Shown: positions 32,563 through 42,160 of the stretch, piece by piece
Numbering within the stretch: position 1 is the stretch's first letter
Layout of the letters: every line of letters starts with the position of its first letter
Assembly (NCBI RefSeq): GCF_004917075.1
Contig: NZ_SSYB01000006.1
Coordinates: forward strand, 34,574 to 98,573
Direction: 5' to 3'
From: Geomonas edaphica
GTDB taxonomy: Bacteria; Desulfobacterota; Desulfuromonadia; Geobacterales; Geobacteraceae
DNA length: 64,000 nt
Notes under the pieces: model-generated
What the model saw: only the letters and a program-made list of their open reading frames with translations
What the model was told of the DNA's origin: nothing
Database searches by the model: none
Made by a program: the position numbers and the translations under genes

Positions 32563-34538
32563 CCGGGATGGGGATGAATCGACGCAAAGTACTGCTCATA
32601 CCCCTGGCGACTCTGCCGCTGTTGGCGCCGGGAGAAGCCACGGCCCAGGTGACGAGGATCCTGCAGCTTAAGAACCTGCGCCAGTCCGTGGAGGCGAGCT
32701 ATCAGTTGAAGGCGAGCCAAGCAGAGCTCACCTCATCCACCGATAACACGCTGCAGGAGGATTACCGCATCGGCGTCGACTATGCCATCTACCGTCCGCG
32801 CCTTCTGCACGGCGAGGTGAACCTCGACATCCGGGCGGACCAGAACCTGTACACCGGCAGCAACCGCTCCACCAATCAGACCAACGGCGTAGGGCTTCTT
32901 TACGACATAAACGGCATCTTTCTGGACCGTTTCCCGTATCCGCTCAGCTTCAACTACTCCTCGAACATCACTGAGGTCCCCCGCGAGTTCGCCTCAAGTT
33001 ACCGGCAGCAGACCGACAACCTGTCCCTCCAGCTCCCGATAACCTCGCAACTGCTTCCCGTCGTGTTCAGCTACAACCGAAACTCCAGCCAGACCAACGG
33101 TCTCGAGATCGACAGCACGACCAAGAGCGAGACCTATACCTTCGGGGCGACCCATCACCTGAAGCATAGCCAGACCTATTTCACCATTTCCGGTACCACT
33201 ACCGACCTCAGCAGCGAAGGTGGCGATGATCAGCGCAGTTCCAACATCGACGCTAACTTGAACAACACCTTGGACTTCGGTACCGCCGGTCTAAATCGCA
33301 TGCTCTACACGCGCGCCCACGTGGTTACCCAGCGCGGCCTGAACGAGTCGAGGACCACCGACCTGAGTACCTCGCTCAACTGGGACCTCGGCAGGGCGCT
33401 CGAGAGCGGCGCCGACTACTCCTTCAACCTGCGCGAAGAGCCGACCCAGGACCAAACCAGTAACAGTGCCCGAGCCTGGCTCCAGCACCAGCTCTTCAGC
33501 AGCCTCTTCACACGCCTCGATGCCGAAGGGACCAACCGCACCCTGAACGGCGGCTCCGAGAAAAGCGGCGGTGGTGGCGTGAGCCTTAATTACCGCAAGC
33601 TCCTCCCCGCCGAGAGCAGCATGCACCTCTCGGCGGGGAAGCACTACCTCGTCACCTCAAATCACCTCGATGAGGGGAACCAGGGGGTCTTCGGGGAGCC
33701 TCAGACGGTCGGGAACCTGTACGTCTTCACCCTTTCCCAACAGAACGTTGCTCCGGATACGATCCTGGTCTGGAACGAGTCGCGCACCGTGCGCTACAAC
33801 AAGGGGACCGATTACGACGTGAGGACCAATGGTCCCGATACCGAGATCGTGATACTGGTCGACACGACCCGCATCAAGCTGAACGACAAGCTTTCCATAG
33901 ACTACAAGATGCTGGTCAATTCCAACATCACCTACGCCACCACCAGGACCAACCTAGGCGCCGACCTCTCCCTCCGGGGAGGGAAGTATCGCCTGTACAC
34001 CAACTGGAGCGACACCAGCCAGGAGCTCATCTCCGGGGCGGCGGACCAGGTGAACCTGACCGGGTCCAAGTCTTTGCGGGCCGGCTTTGAGATGAGGATG
34101 GTGGAGGCGGATACGCTGCTTTTCGAGTACGACAAGCTCTCCTCCAGCGCCGAGAGCAGCCAGACCTTCAAGGGGGCCTTCACAAGCAGCGGGACTTGGT
34201 GGCAGGGGCGCTACAACTTCAACGCGACCGACCGCTACATCACGCGGGAGAGCAAGCTCTTGAACGGAAACGGCAGCCGCAGCGACGACTCCAACGTCTT
34301 TTCAGCCGGCGGCAGTTACAGCACCTCGTTCATGACCGCAGCGCAGTTGACCGCCACTGCCAACTACCTTAACACCATCGGGTTCACCAACAGCAACCAC
34401 CTGATGCTCGGCGTCGACGTACGTTGGCGCATGCGCAGGCTCACCATAAACGCCATCTCCCAGGCGAACTTCCGCTACTCCTCGGGGGCGTGGACCAGTG
34501 ACCAGAACATCCTGGTCCGTTTGTCGCGGCAGTTCTGA
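32559..34538 (+). CDS. Outer-membrane beta-barrel protein (porin-cytochrome conduit)
   Basis: A 659-residue protein with a signal peptide (ending near EATA) and no cysteine-heme motifs. The mature chain consists of alternating amphipathic strands with many Ser/Thr/Asn/Gln-rich turns and ends NILVRLSRQF, with the C-terminal phenylalanine of BAM-dependent barrels. The size is that of the large porins in porin-cytochrome complexes (about 22-26 strands). Between multiheme genes it would shield the heme wire through the outer membrane. The ATG at 32559 overlaps the upstream stop; in-frame ATGs at 32568 and 32574 are alternatives and none has a strong ribosome site. Confidence 0.85.
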   Translation: MTGMGMNRRKVLLIPLATLPLLAPGEATAQVTRILQLKNLRQSVEASYQLKASQAELTSSTDNTLQEDYRIGVDYAIYRPRLLHGEVNLDIRADQNLYTGSNRSTNQTNGVGLLYDINGIFLDRFPYPLSFNYSSNITEVPREFASSYRQQTDNLSLQLPITSQLLPVVFSYNRNSSQTNGLEIDSTTKSETYTFGATHHLKHSQTYFTISGTTTDLSSEGGDDQRSSNIDANLNNTLDFGTAGLNRMLYTRAHVVTQRGLNESRTTDLSTSLNWDLGRALESGADYSFNLREEPTQDQTSNSARAWLQHQLFSSLFTRLDAEGTNRTLNGGSEKSGGGGVSLNYRKLLPAESSMHLSAGKHYLVTSNHLDEGNQGVFGEPQTVGNLYVFTLSQQNVAPDTILVWNESRTVRYNKGTDYDVRTNGPDTEIVILVDTTRIKLNDKLSIDYKMLVNSNITYATTRTNLGADLSLRGGKYRLYTNWSDTSQELISGAADQVNLTGSKSLRAGFEMRMVEADTLLFEYDKLSSSAESSQTFKGAFTSSGTWWQGRYNFNATDRYITRESKLLNGNGSRSDDSNVFSAGGSYSTSFMTAAQLTATANYLNTIGFTNSNHLMLGVDVRWRMRRLTINAISQANFRYSSGAWTSDQNILVRLSRQF

Positions 34539-34553
34539 CGGGAAGGGGGAAAC

Positions 34554-35621
34554 ATGACAAGATTGAAAGGGTCCGTAGTCGCCTTGCTGCTTATGGTGCT
34601 GCTCGCCGGTTGTGCCGGGAGCGTCCCGCGCAGCGCAGGAGGGGACTACCGCGAGCTGCAGTGGCCCCCGCTACCTACGCCTCCCCGCATCACCTGGGTC
34701 AAGGAGATCCAGGACCTGCGCGACGTGGGGATCACCAAGGGCTTTTGGCAGCGGGCGGTGGAGTTTCTGACCGGAGAGCCGGATCAGCGCCTGGGCAAGC
34801 CGTACGGGATCCACGTCGACGATAAGGAGCGGCTCTTCATCGCCGACGTCGGTCTCGCCGTGGTGCACGTCATGGACATGGGGCAGAAAAAGTACAGCAT
34901 CATCGGCGGTGGAAACGCGCTGCGCACCCCCATCGCGGTGACCGAGGACGACAAGGACAACCTTTATATATCCGATGCCGGGGCGGGTACCGTCTATCGC
35001 TACGCCCTTTCCGGCGGCAAGCTCGAGCGCTTCAACGTCTCCGGGCTCGACCGCCCAACCGGTCTCGCCTTCAACGCCAACAACCGCTTTATCTACGTCT
35101 CCGACACGGCGAGCCACCAGGTGGTGGTGTACGATCTCGCAGGTAACGAGCGCTACCGTATCGGCGGGCGCGGGACCGGGGCTGGGCAGTTCAACTACCC
35201 CACCGACCTCTTCGTTGATCCCTCCGGAAAGCTCTACGTTACCGACGCCCTCAACTCGCGCATCCAGATCTTTTCCGCCAACGGCCACTTCCTCAAGCAG
35301 TTCGGCAGGGCAGGGGACACGGTCGGCAATTTCGCCCGTCCCAAGGGGGTGGCGGTGGACAGCGACGGGCACGTCTACGTCTGCGACGCCCTCTTCGACG
35401 CGGTACAGATCTTCAACGACAACGGGCGTGTGCTACTCGATTTCGGCACCCACGGCAGCGCCCCAGGCAAATTCTGGATGCCTTCCGGCATCTTCATCGG
35501 TAAGGGTGACATGATCTATGTGGCCGATTCCTACAACAGGAGGGTCCAGGTCTTCAGGTACCTGAAGGTCGACGATCCGAGGCCGGAGGGCGCCGCCCAG
35601 GCGACAGGAGAAAGCAAATGA
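34554..35621 (+). CDS. NHL-repeat (beta-propeller) lipoprotein 2
   Basis: A 355-residue lipoprotein with lipobox LAGC (about residues 17-20) and six NHL-type blades (PYGIHVDDKERLFIAD; PIAVTEDDKDNLYISDAG; PTGLAFNANNRFIYVSD; PTDLFVDPSGKLYVTDA; PKGVAVDSDGHVYVCDA; PSGIFIGKGDMIYVADS). It is paralogous to the lipoprotein at 30724 and starts with the same LPTPPRITWVK-type region after the anchor. GGGAAGGGGG precedes ATG 34554. Its stop overlaps the next cytochrome (ATGA). Confidence 0.88.
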   Translation: MTRLKGSVVALLLMVLLAGCAGSVPRSAGGDYRELQWPPLPTPPRITWVKEIQDLRDVGITKGFWQRAVEFLTGEPDQRLGKPYGIHVDDKERLFIADVGLAVVHVMDMGQKKYSIIGGGNALRTPIAVTEDDKDNLYISDAGAGTVYRYALSGGKLERFNVSGLDRPTGLAFNANNRFIYVSDTASHQVVVYDLAGNERYRIGGRGTGAGQFNYPTDLFVDPSGKLYVTDALNSRIQIFSANGHFLKQFGRAGDTVGNFARPKGVAVDSDGHVYVCDALFDAVQIFNDNGRVLLDFGTHGSAPGKFWMPSGIFIGKGDMIYVADSYNRRVQVFRYLKVDDPRPEGAAQATGESK

Positions 35622-37381
35622 AAAGGTCCTTGTTTCCTGCGGGTCTCTTCCTGCTTGCCGCCACGCTCGTGATGCCCGCGTATGCGGCCGCCTCGGCACA
35701 GGGCTCCCGCATCCTCAACACCCCCCACAACCTCTCCATCAGCGGCGGGGGGGGGGCGCACAACGTAAAATCCACCGACGAGGCGCGCATCTGCGTGTTC
35801 TGCCACACGCCGCACCACGCCATCAGCGAAGGGCCTCTTTGGAGCCGCAGGTCCAACATCACCACCTACATCCCCTACGCCTCGACCACCATCAAGGCGA
35901 ACCCGGAACAGCCCAAGGGCGCCTCACGGCTCTGCCTCTCGTGCCACGACGGTACCGTTGCCCTGGGTGTTTTGAACAACAACTACCAGGTCTCGGGACT
36001 CGGTAAGATCCCGTACGATATCAACCCTGAGCTCAACGCGAACCTCGGAGTGGACCTCTCCACCAGCCATCCCGTCTCCATGACTTACGGCCTCAGTGGG
36101 GAGCTCCACGACAAGAGTACCCTTCAGGCGAAGGGGATTTCCCTTTCCGAGGAGACCTTCGTCGAGTGCAACTCCTGCCACGACCCCCACAACAACCAGT
36201 ACGGCAACTTCCTTGTGCGCGACACGAGCAAGGAGCACGACCTTTTGTGCCGCGACTGCCACAACAAGAGCGGCTGGGACAACGCCGACAGCAGGCACAG
36301 GACCGGTGGGACGCGCTACAGCGCGAGCGTGGGGACCCAGGTCAAGGCGGATGGCTGCCGCAGCTGTCATCTGCCACACTCGGCGCAACGCGGCGTGCAC
36401 CTTCTGAAAGCGGCTACCGCCGGTGCGGGAGAGGAAAGCAACTGTCTGGCGAACTGTCATTCCGGTGCGAGCTACACGAACGTGAATAGCACGGACATCG
36501 CGACCCAGATCGCGCGCACTTACAGCCACAAGGTCTCGCTTTATCCAGGGGTGCACGAGGAAGACGAAGCTCTCCCCTTGGTCAGCACACAAAAGCACGT
36601 GCAGTGCGTGGACTGTCACAACCCCCACCAGGCCGGGATGCAGGGGTCGCCGCTTGGCGATCCCAACCCGGTCGCCACGCCTGCATCGGTAGCCCCCATG
36701 GTGAACGGCCCTCTGCGCGGAGTGCGCGGCGTTGACCTGTACGGCAGCCCGATCGGGGGGGACGGCTCGGCGCGTTACGAGTACGAGGTCTGCTTCAGAT
36801 GCCACCTGGGCTCATCCGCCGCCTATTTCAAGACGGAGAACTCCCTAAGGCCGGTGCGCCTGTTCTCCACTTACGACGAGGGCAAGCGTTTCGCCATCGC
36901 GAGCCCCTCCTACCATCCGGTAACCAACGATACGGTGGGGAGAACAGGCAGAAGCCTAATAACCGCGCTGCAAAACACCCAGTTCCGCATTTACTGCTCG
37001 GACTGCCATGCGCCGCACGGTTCCGAGGAGCGTTTCATCCTGGTGCAGCAGAATGCCGACGTCTTCCCCTCCACGGCCACTAGTTACCCGTTATGCTTTA
37101 AGTGCCACGAGCAGTTGTTCCTGCTTGATCCAACGCACACGCCGCATTCCAGTGCGGTAAACATGCACCAGTCGCATGTCAGTGTGAACAGCGTTCCCTG
37201 TTCCGCCTGCCACGATCCCCATGGTATTCCTACGCTTGCGGGATCCACCGGCAACAACGCGGCCCATCTGATCAACTTCGACACGCGGTACACCGGCGAT
37301 GCCCCGACCTATAACGCGTCGTTGCGTAGCTGCGCCGTGGCCGGCACCTGTCACGTGGGCGGAGGTACCAGGACCTACTAA
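35618..37381 (+). CDS. Multiheme c-type cytochrome, 10-12 hemes, probably surface exposed
   Basis: A 587-residue protein with a signal peptide (ending YAAAS). Ten CXXCH sites are present, plus CX3CH (CLANCH) and CX5CH (CAVAGTCH). The first site has the form RICVFCHTPHHA, shared with the tetraheme proteins downstream. Spacing between hemes is loose and Gly/Ser-rich, typical of exported outer-membrane cytochromes. It ends the operon that began at 29312; a 657-base gap follows. It could be the external partner of the porin. Confidence 0.87.
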   Translation: MKRSLFPAGLFLLAATLVMPAYAAASAQGSRILNTPHNLSISGGGGAHNVKSTDEARICVFCHTPHHAISEGPLWSRRSNITTYIPYASTTIKANPEQPKGASRLCLSCHDGTVALGVLNNNYQVSGLGKIPYDINPELNANLGVDLSTSHPVSMTYGLSGELHDKSTLQAKGISLSEETFVECNSCHDPHNNQYGNFLVRDTSKEHDLLCRDCHNKSGWDNADSRHRTGGTRYSASVGTQVKADGCRSCHLPHSAQRGVHLLKAATAGAGEESNCLANCHSGASYTNVNSTDIATQIARTYSHKVSLYPGVHEEDEALPLVSTQKHVQCVDCHNPHQAGMQGSPLGDPNPVATPASVAPMVNGPLRGVRGVDLYGSPIGGDGSARYEYEVCFRCHLGSSAAYFKTENSLRPVRLFSTYDEGKRFAIASPSYHPVTNDTVGRTGRSLITALQNTQFRIYCSDCHAPHGSEERFILVQQNADVFPSTATSYPLCFKCHEQLFLLDPTHTPHSSAVNMHQSHVSVNSVPCSACHDPHGIPTLAGSTGNNAAHLINFDTRYTGDAPTYNASLRSCAVAGTCHVGGGTRTY

Positions 37382-37518
37382 ACAGTCCAGCCTTCCACCA
37401 TATCCAGTTATCTCGAATGTACCCATCGCCCGCCCGGCCCACGCCCGGCGGGCGAAGTCATTTGTTATACCTTGAATGTAGAGTGCAACTGCCCCACGAA
37501 GCGCTGCATGAGCCCTAG

Positions 37519-37614
37519 CGTTCCCCCCTTTGCGAAGGGGGGGGCAGGGGGGATTTGCTTCAGCCGGACCAACAGCAAATCCCCCTAAATCCCCCTTCGC
37601 AAAGGGGGACTTTC
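37519..37614. repeat. Family A repeat, copy A4 (full length)
   Basis: The left arm has CCCCCCTTTGCGAAGGGGGG and GGGGGGATTTGC; the right arm has GCAAATCCCCCTAAATCCCC and TTCGCAAAGGGGGAC. The arms are inverted copies, so the whole element can fold into a cruciform. Confidence 0.85.
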
Positions 37615-37832
37615 TAAGGGATCATACGCCGTTCCGTGAAAGAACGGCCCCCTTTCCGTGTTATCCCGTGAAAACCCCGTGCCCTCCCCGCGACAAGGCG
37701 GCGTCTCCCCCCTGGAAGTCTTTTCCCTCCATCTTTTTGCTTCAGCCCCAATTAAAAAAAATCATAGCAAATCAGCGTCTTGCGGCTGGGCCTTTTCCCT
37801 TAGTCCAAAAATAAACGGTCCCCAAAACCACG

Positions 37833-37848
37833 TGGCACCGCAGTTGCA
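37833..37848 (+). promoter_or_regulatory. Consensus sigma-54 promoter for the OmcE-like cytochrome
   Basis: TGGCAC, 5 bases (CGCAG), TTGCA: a full match to the -24/-12 consensus. Transcription would begin near 37860. Confidence 0.75.
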
Positions 37849-38038
37849 AAATAGGTAATCATCGTACTTTTCGTGGCCATTTTCGGGCAAATGACGGATG
37901 GCCCAGCCAGCCGCCAGGCCCAGACAAAGAAAACGAACATGAAAGGAGGTCGTGTCCAGGTTCAAAGTTCTTAACGGTGTAAACGAGTAGTACCGAGCAG
38001 TAGTTGGAATATCATTCAATCGAAAAAGGAGAGTACAA

Positions 38039-38794
38039 ATGAACAAGAAGATCGTATTATCTGCACTCAGCATCGTTGCTCTGTCCACGAGCATGGCATT
38101 CGCTCTGACCGCCCCGCGCGGTGGGGTGGCCGGTTCCATCCACGACATGAATCAGTACCCCGGCGCAACCAAGGACAGCCAGGGCCGCGTATGTGCTTTC
38201 TGCCATACCCCGCACCACGCTGCAACCGACGGCAACGATTACCTCCCGCTCTGGTCGCACGTTCTTCCGACCACCTCCTACGTGCCGTACAACACCGCTA
38301 CCATCGACGCAACCATCGATCCCTCCACCATGATGGAAGGTCCGAGCAAGCTCTGCATGAGCTGCCACGACGGCGCGATCGCGGTTGACACTCACTACTC
38401 CACCACCGACAACGGCAGCAAGCACCTCTCCGGCGACAGCTTCGGCAACGCGGCCCTCGCAGAGAACGCATCGCTGTCCAACGACCACCCGATCGGGTTC
38501 GTGTTCGACGCAGTTGCAGCCGGCAATCCGGACACCGGCGCCCCGGGTACCAGTACCGAAAAGGGCAAGGATAACTATATCAAGACCTCGGGCGCTAAAT
38601 ACGACGGCAACCTCGATACCACCATGACCGTCGCTTCCCGTCTGTACAACGGCAGCCAGGGCGCCATCATGACCTGCGCAACCTGCCACGACGTACACAA
38701 CAAGAAAAACGCTGACGACCCGACCAAGACCAACTATCTGTTGCTCGCTCCGAACACCGATTCTAAGCTTTGCCTGTCTTGCCATATCAAGTAA
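38039..38794 (+). CDS. OmcE-like tetraheme c-type cytochrome, paralogue 1
   Basis: A 251-residue protein with a signal peptide (ending MAFA) and four CXXCH sites: CAFCHTPHHA, CMSCHDG, CATCHDVHN and CLSCHIK at the C-terminus. Size, four hemes and the location beside NHL lipoproteins and a porin resemble OmcE, the tetraheme cytochrome that polymerises into extracellular nanowires in Geobacter sulfurreducens. The assignment is by features only; OmcE-type filaments also need histidine ligands contributed between subunits. Strong Shine-Dalgarno (AAAAAGGAG). The leader is about 180 bases behind a sigma-54 promoter. Confidence 0.75.
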   Translation: MNKKIVLSALSIVALSTSMAFALTAPRGGVAGSIHDMNQYPGATKDSQGRVCAFCHTPHHAATDGNDYLPLWSHVLPTTSYVPYNTATIDATIDPSTMMEGPSKLCMSCHDGAIAVDTHYSTTDNGSKHLSGDSFGNAALAENASLSNDHPIGFVFDAVAAGNPDTGAPGTSTEKGKDNYIKTSGAKYDGNLDTTMTVASRLYNGSQGAIMTCATCHDVHNKKNADDPTKTNYLLLAPNTDSKLCLSCHIK

Positions 38795-38908
38795 CTTGAA
38801 CGTGGTCGAAGCGGACCACAGGCGGATTAAACCAGAATGAAGGGCCGAGCCCTGTGGCACTTCGACCCGAAGTTACTTTTGAACACTAAATCGAAAAGGA
38901 GAACATAT

Positions 38909-41900
38909 ATGTTGAGAAAAGTTGGGTTAGCATCAGCCCTCTTGCTCGCCATCCCGGCACTCGCCAGCGCATGGACCGTCACGGCGAAGATCGGCAGCGG
39001 CGCGGGCATCGTCACCGATGGCACTACTCAGATTGCCAAACCGGGCACCTCCATTGCTTACTACAAGCAGGATAACCTTACTGGTGCAACCACTCAGACC
39101 TTTACCGTAGATCCGGCAGACGGCTATTCTGTTGCCTCTGTTATTGTGAACGGCGTCGATGTGACCGGCACCGTGCTTCCCAATGCTAACGGGACCTACA
39201 CCGTAGCAAAAGGCACTCCGGTCATAAACAACCAGTCTCTGGTTGTTTACTTCAAGCAGAACCTCGGCACCATCGACATCACCCAGGTGACCGGCGGCAA
39301 GATCACCCTGCAGCGCCTCGATGCTCTCACCAACAAGCCGATCGGCTCCATGACCATGAGCGACATGCCCAACGTGAAGCCGGGCACCAAGGTCAGGGTT
39401 ACCGCGATGCCGAACTCCGACTACGTGATTAGCAACCTGAACGGCCTCACCGCCACGAGCCAGCCGACCGCCCTGCCGACCCTGTACCCGGGCGACAGCT
39501 TCTCCCAGGATGTCACCGCCACCGCTGGCACGCTGACCGTGCCCGTGTCCTTCACCCAGGTCGCGGTAGTGAAGCCGAACCTTTCGGCAAGCAGCACCTA
39601 CCTCAACCCGGGTGACACCATCATCGTGACCGCATCGGCCGTCTCGAATATGTCCCCCGTGACCTACGCGGTCTCCACCGACGCGAGCGACGCGGTTATT
39701 GCCCCTGCTAAAGACAGCAAAGGTGTGGTAATCCCTAACCAGTTCACCGTTAAGTTCCCGACTGTCGGTAAGTACGACCTGACCGTCACCGCAACGGCTA
39801 ACAACACCGCTTTCACCGCCACCAAGAAGGACCTGGTAACGGTTGAAAACAACAACGCCTGCACCACCTGCCACGCAACCAGGAACGCTAGCCTTTTCGC
39901 CTCTTGGAACACCAGCACCCACGGCCCCGGCACCAGCGCCGCTCCCTCCTGCGTGAGCTGCCATACCGCTACCGATCCGCACGTTGTTAAAGCTGCCTGC
40001 GTTGATTGCCACAACACCGCTGATGCTATAACCGCTGACTGGTCTACTGGCGCACACGGCCTTGCCAGCGGTCACAACACCGGCACCTGCCAGCGCTGCC
40101 ACGCAACCGAAGGCGCCATCGCAGGCTTCGCAGTTGGCTTCACCGGCGGCTATGCTGATGTGCTCAACAACACTAATGCGAAAGCTGCTTGGACCACCGT
40201 CTCCACCGGGCTCACTTCCAACCCGGGCATCAGCTGCAAAGTCTGCCACGATCCGCACAACACCGGTGGTCTGCGCGCGGTCAACACCTACGACACCACT
40301 AACAAAAAAGCCATCGTTTGGGATCCGAACGGGAACGGCAAGGTTGACCAGTACGACGTCTGCACCGGCTGCCACACCCTGACCAACAACTCCGGCGCCC
40401 TGGTTGGTAACTACCACGACGGTAGCTCCGCCAGCGTAGAGCGCACCATCTCTGACTCCCACTTCGACAACCCTGATACCACTGTTGTTGAAGGTTACAA
40501 CCTGCGCAAAAACGGCGCAACCCCCTGCGCTGATTGCCACAACCTGCACAAAGCTGACGTAACCGTCCAGGAAGAGTGGGCCGAGTCCGGCCACGCTGGT
40601 AAGATCCTTGCAGCCAAAGAAGCAGCCCTCGTGACCAACGCTGCCCTTTACTACGGCGCTCCTGCTGGGACTGACGTGACCACTGTCCTCAATCCGGGCA
40701 GCACCAGGACCTACCTCGAAGACTACAAGCGCACCACCACCGCTGCTGCAAACGGCACCCTGTCTGCCAACGCACTGCTCAAGACCATTGGTCCGGATCC
40801 CCTCGAGGCATTCGTTCACTACAACTGGTCCAAGACCGATGACACCGTTGTTGGTGACAGAACCGGCCGTGCCGCTTGCCAGAAGTGCCACACCGCAACT
40901 GGTGCAGCTAACTACATGAACAACCCCACTACTTACGCTGCAGCAAACAACGACTACTCTCACCTTGCTGGGTGGTCTAAAACTGCTGGTTCGAAACAGA
41001 CCGAACTCCTCTACTGCTGGGGCTGCCACTCTGACTCCGCAACCGGCGCTCTGCGTAACCCGGGTTCCGTTGTTGCTGACTACAAATTCCAGGGTACAGC
41101 TGCTGTCTACCCGAACGTTGGCCCCTCCAACACCTGCCTTACCTGCCACGTTGGCCAGGCTTCCGGCAACAGCGTCACCGACCTGACCGCAGCTGGTAAC
41201 ACCTTCACCAACGTAAGCTTCGTTAACTCGCACTACATGGCAGCTGGCTCGCTTATGTACGCGAAAGGTGGCTACACCAACTTCGTTCCGGCTACCACCG
41301 CAGCGGACACCATGTCCTACGGCCAGTCCCTCACCTCCGATGCAGACCAGACCGTCACCACCGCTGGCGTTGCTACCGCAGGTAAACTGACCTCCACCCA
41401 CCGCAAGCTGGGTACCTCCGCCATCAACGGTGACACCCACAACACGGCCAAGTTCGTCCCGGGCTTCCTCGACACCGACGGTCCGTGCGTGACCTGCCAC
41501 TACGCCAAAGGCGACGTTGCCAAAGGCGACAACGGCGTTGCTGACCACACCCTCGAGATGGGCGCTAAAACCCTGAACGGCGTGTGCACCAACTGCCACG
41601 CTGCAGAAGCTGCTGATGCAGCAGGCCTCAACACCTTCATTGAGGAGCAGTCCGAGCCGTTCCAGGAGACTCTGACCCTGGCACTCAACCTGCTGTCCAC
41701 CAAGTACAACATCACCTACGACCAGGCGGCTTACCCCTACTTCTACGACCAGAGCGCAAGCGCTGGCGCAGTGAAGAACTGGACCCGCTCCAACTTCCTG
41801 ACCACCGGCCTCTCCGCTGCTGATGCTGAGAAGCTCATGGGTGCCTGCTTCAACATCAACCTGCTGAAGCGCGATCCGGCTGCCTACGCGCACGCTCGTA

Positions 41901-42127
41901 CCTACGCACGCAGGCTGCTGTTTGATACCATCGACTTCCTTGACGATGGCATCATGAACCAGTCTGCTGCAGCTACCGCCCTTGCTTCCGGCCTGAAGGA
42001 CGCCAAAGGCAACCTCGTGTACGTGAAAGGTGCAACCTCGAACGACCCGCTCACCACCGAGGGTTACAAGTACATCGCTGGTTACAACCGTACCAGCTTC
42101 GCCTGGAACGCTTGGGTCCGTCCGTAG
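38909..42127 (+). CDS. Large 12-heme cytochrome with N-terminal Ig-like domains
   Basis: About 1,072 residues. A signal peptide (ending ALASA) is followed by about 310 residues without hemes that look like beta-sandwich domains (VDPADGYSVASVIVNGVDVTG; LNPGDTIIVTASAVSNMSPVTYAV; FPTVGKYDLTVTATANN). Twelve CXXCH sites follow from about residue 320 (CTTCH, CVSCH, CVDCH, CQRCH, CKVCH, CTGCH, CADCH, CQKCH, CWGCH, CLTCH, CVTCH, CTNCH). The final 150 residues lack hemes. Codon use differs from neighbours (many GCT and GTT), a sign of strong expression. The start is ATG 38909 behind AAAAGGAG. A textbook terminator follows. Confidence 0.88.
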   Translation: MLRKVGLASALLLAIPALASAWTVTAKIGSGAGIVTDGTTQIAKPGTSIAYYKQDNLTGATTQTFTVDPADGYSVASVIVNGVDVTGTVLPNANGTYTVAKGTPVINNQSLVVYFKQNLGTIDITQVTGGKITLQRLDALTNKPIGSMTMSDMPNVKPGTKVRVTAMPNSDYVISNLNGLTATSQPTALPTLYPGDSFSQDVTATAGTLTVPVSFTQVAVVKPNLSASSTYLNPGDTIIVTASAVSNMSPVTYAVSTDASDAVIAPAKDSKGVVIPNQFTVKFPTVGKYDLTVTATANNTAFTATKKDLVTVENNNACTTCHATRNASLFASWNTSTHGPGTSAAPSCVSCHTATDPHVVKAACVDCHNTADAITADWSTGAHGLASGHNTGTCQRCHATEGAIAGFAVGFTGGYADVLNNTNAKAAWTTVSTGLTSNPGISCKVCHDPHNTGGLRAVNTYDTTNKKAIVWDPNGNGKVDQYDVCTGCHTLTNNSGALVGNYHDGSSASVERTISDSHFDNPDTTVVEGYNLRKNGATPCADCHNLHKADVTVQEEWAESGHAGKILAAKEAALVTNAALYYGAPAGTDVTTVLNPGSTRTYLEDYKRTTTAAANGTLSANALLKTIGPDPLEAFVHYNWSKTDDTVVGDRTGRAACQKCHTATGAANYMNNPTTYAAANNDYSHLAGWSKTAGSKQTELLYCWGCHSDSATGALRNPGSVVADYKFQGTAAVYPNVGPSNTCLTCHVGQASGNSVTDLTAAGNTFTNVSFVNSHYMAAGSLMYAKGGYTNFVPATTAADTMSYGQSLTSDADQTVTTAGVATAGKLTSTHRKLGTSAINGDTHNTAKFVPGFLDTDGPCVTCHYAKGDVAKGDNGVADHTLEMGAKTLNGVCTNCHAAEAADAAGLNTFIEEQSEPFQETLTLALNLLSTKYNITYDQAAYPYFYDQSASAGAVKNWTRSNFLTTGLSAADAEKLMGACFNINLLKRDPAAYAHARTYARRLLFDTIDFLDDGIMNQSAAATALASGLKDAKGNLVYVKGATSNDPLTTEGYKYIAGYNRTSFAWNAWVRP

Positions 42128-42160
42128 AAAGTTCTGAATTCCTGATTTGATGCAGTCTCT

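Larger units (their letters stand above)
37382..38038. promoter_or_regulatory. 657-base gap: repeat A4, inverted repeat and sigma-54 promoter
   Basis: No gene is visible. The gap contains one family A repeat (37519-37614), a perfect inverted repeat GCCGTTC/GAACGGC at 37628-37648, and the sigma-54 promoter at 37833-37848. The rest (37860-38038) would be a 5' leader of about 180 bases. I could not match it to a known riboswitch. Confidence 0.5.

Noticed and set aside
37849-38038. GEMM-I (cyclic dinucleotide) riboswitch in the OmcE-like leader
   Set aside because: GEMM riboswitches often precede Geobacter cytochromes, so I looked for the GCAAA and GACGCAAAGC core. Only GGGCAAATGAC is present and the second core is missing.
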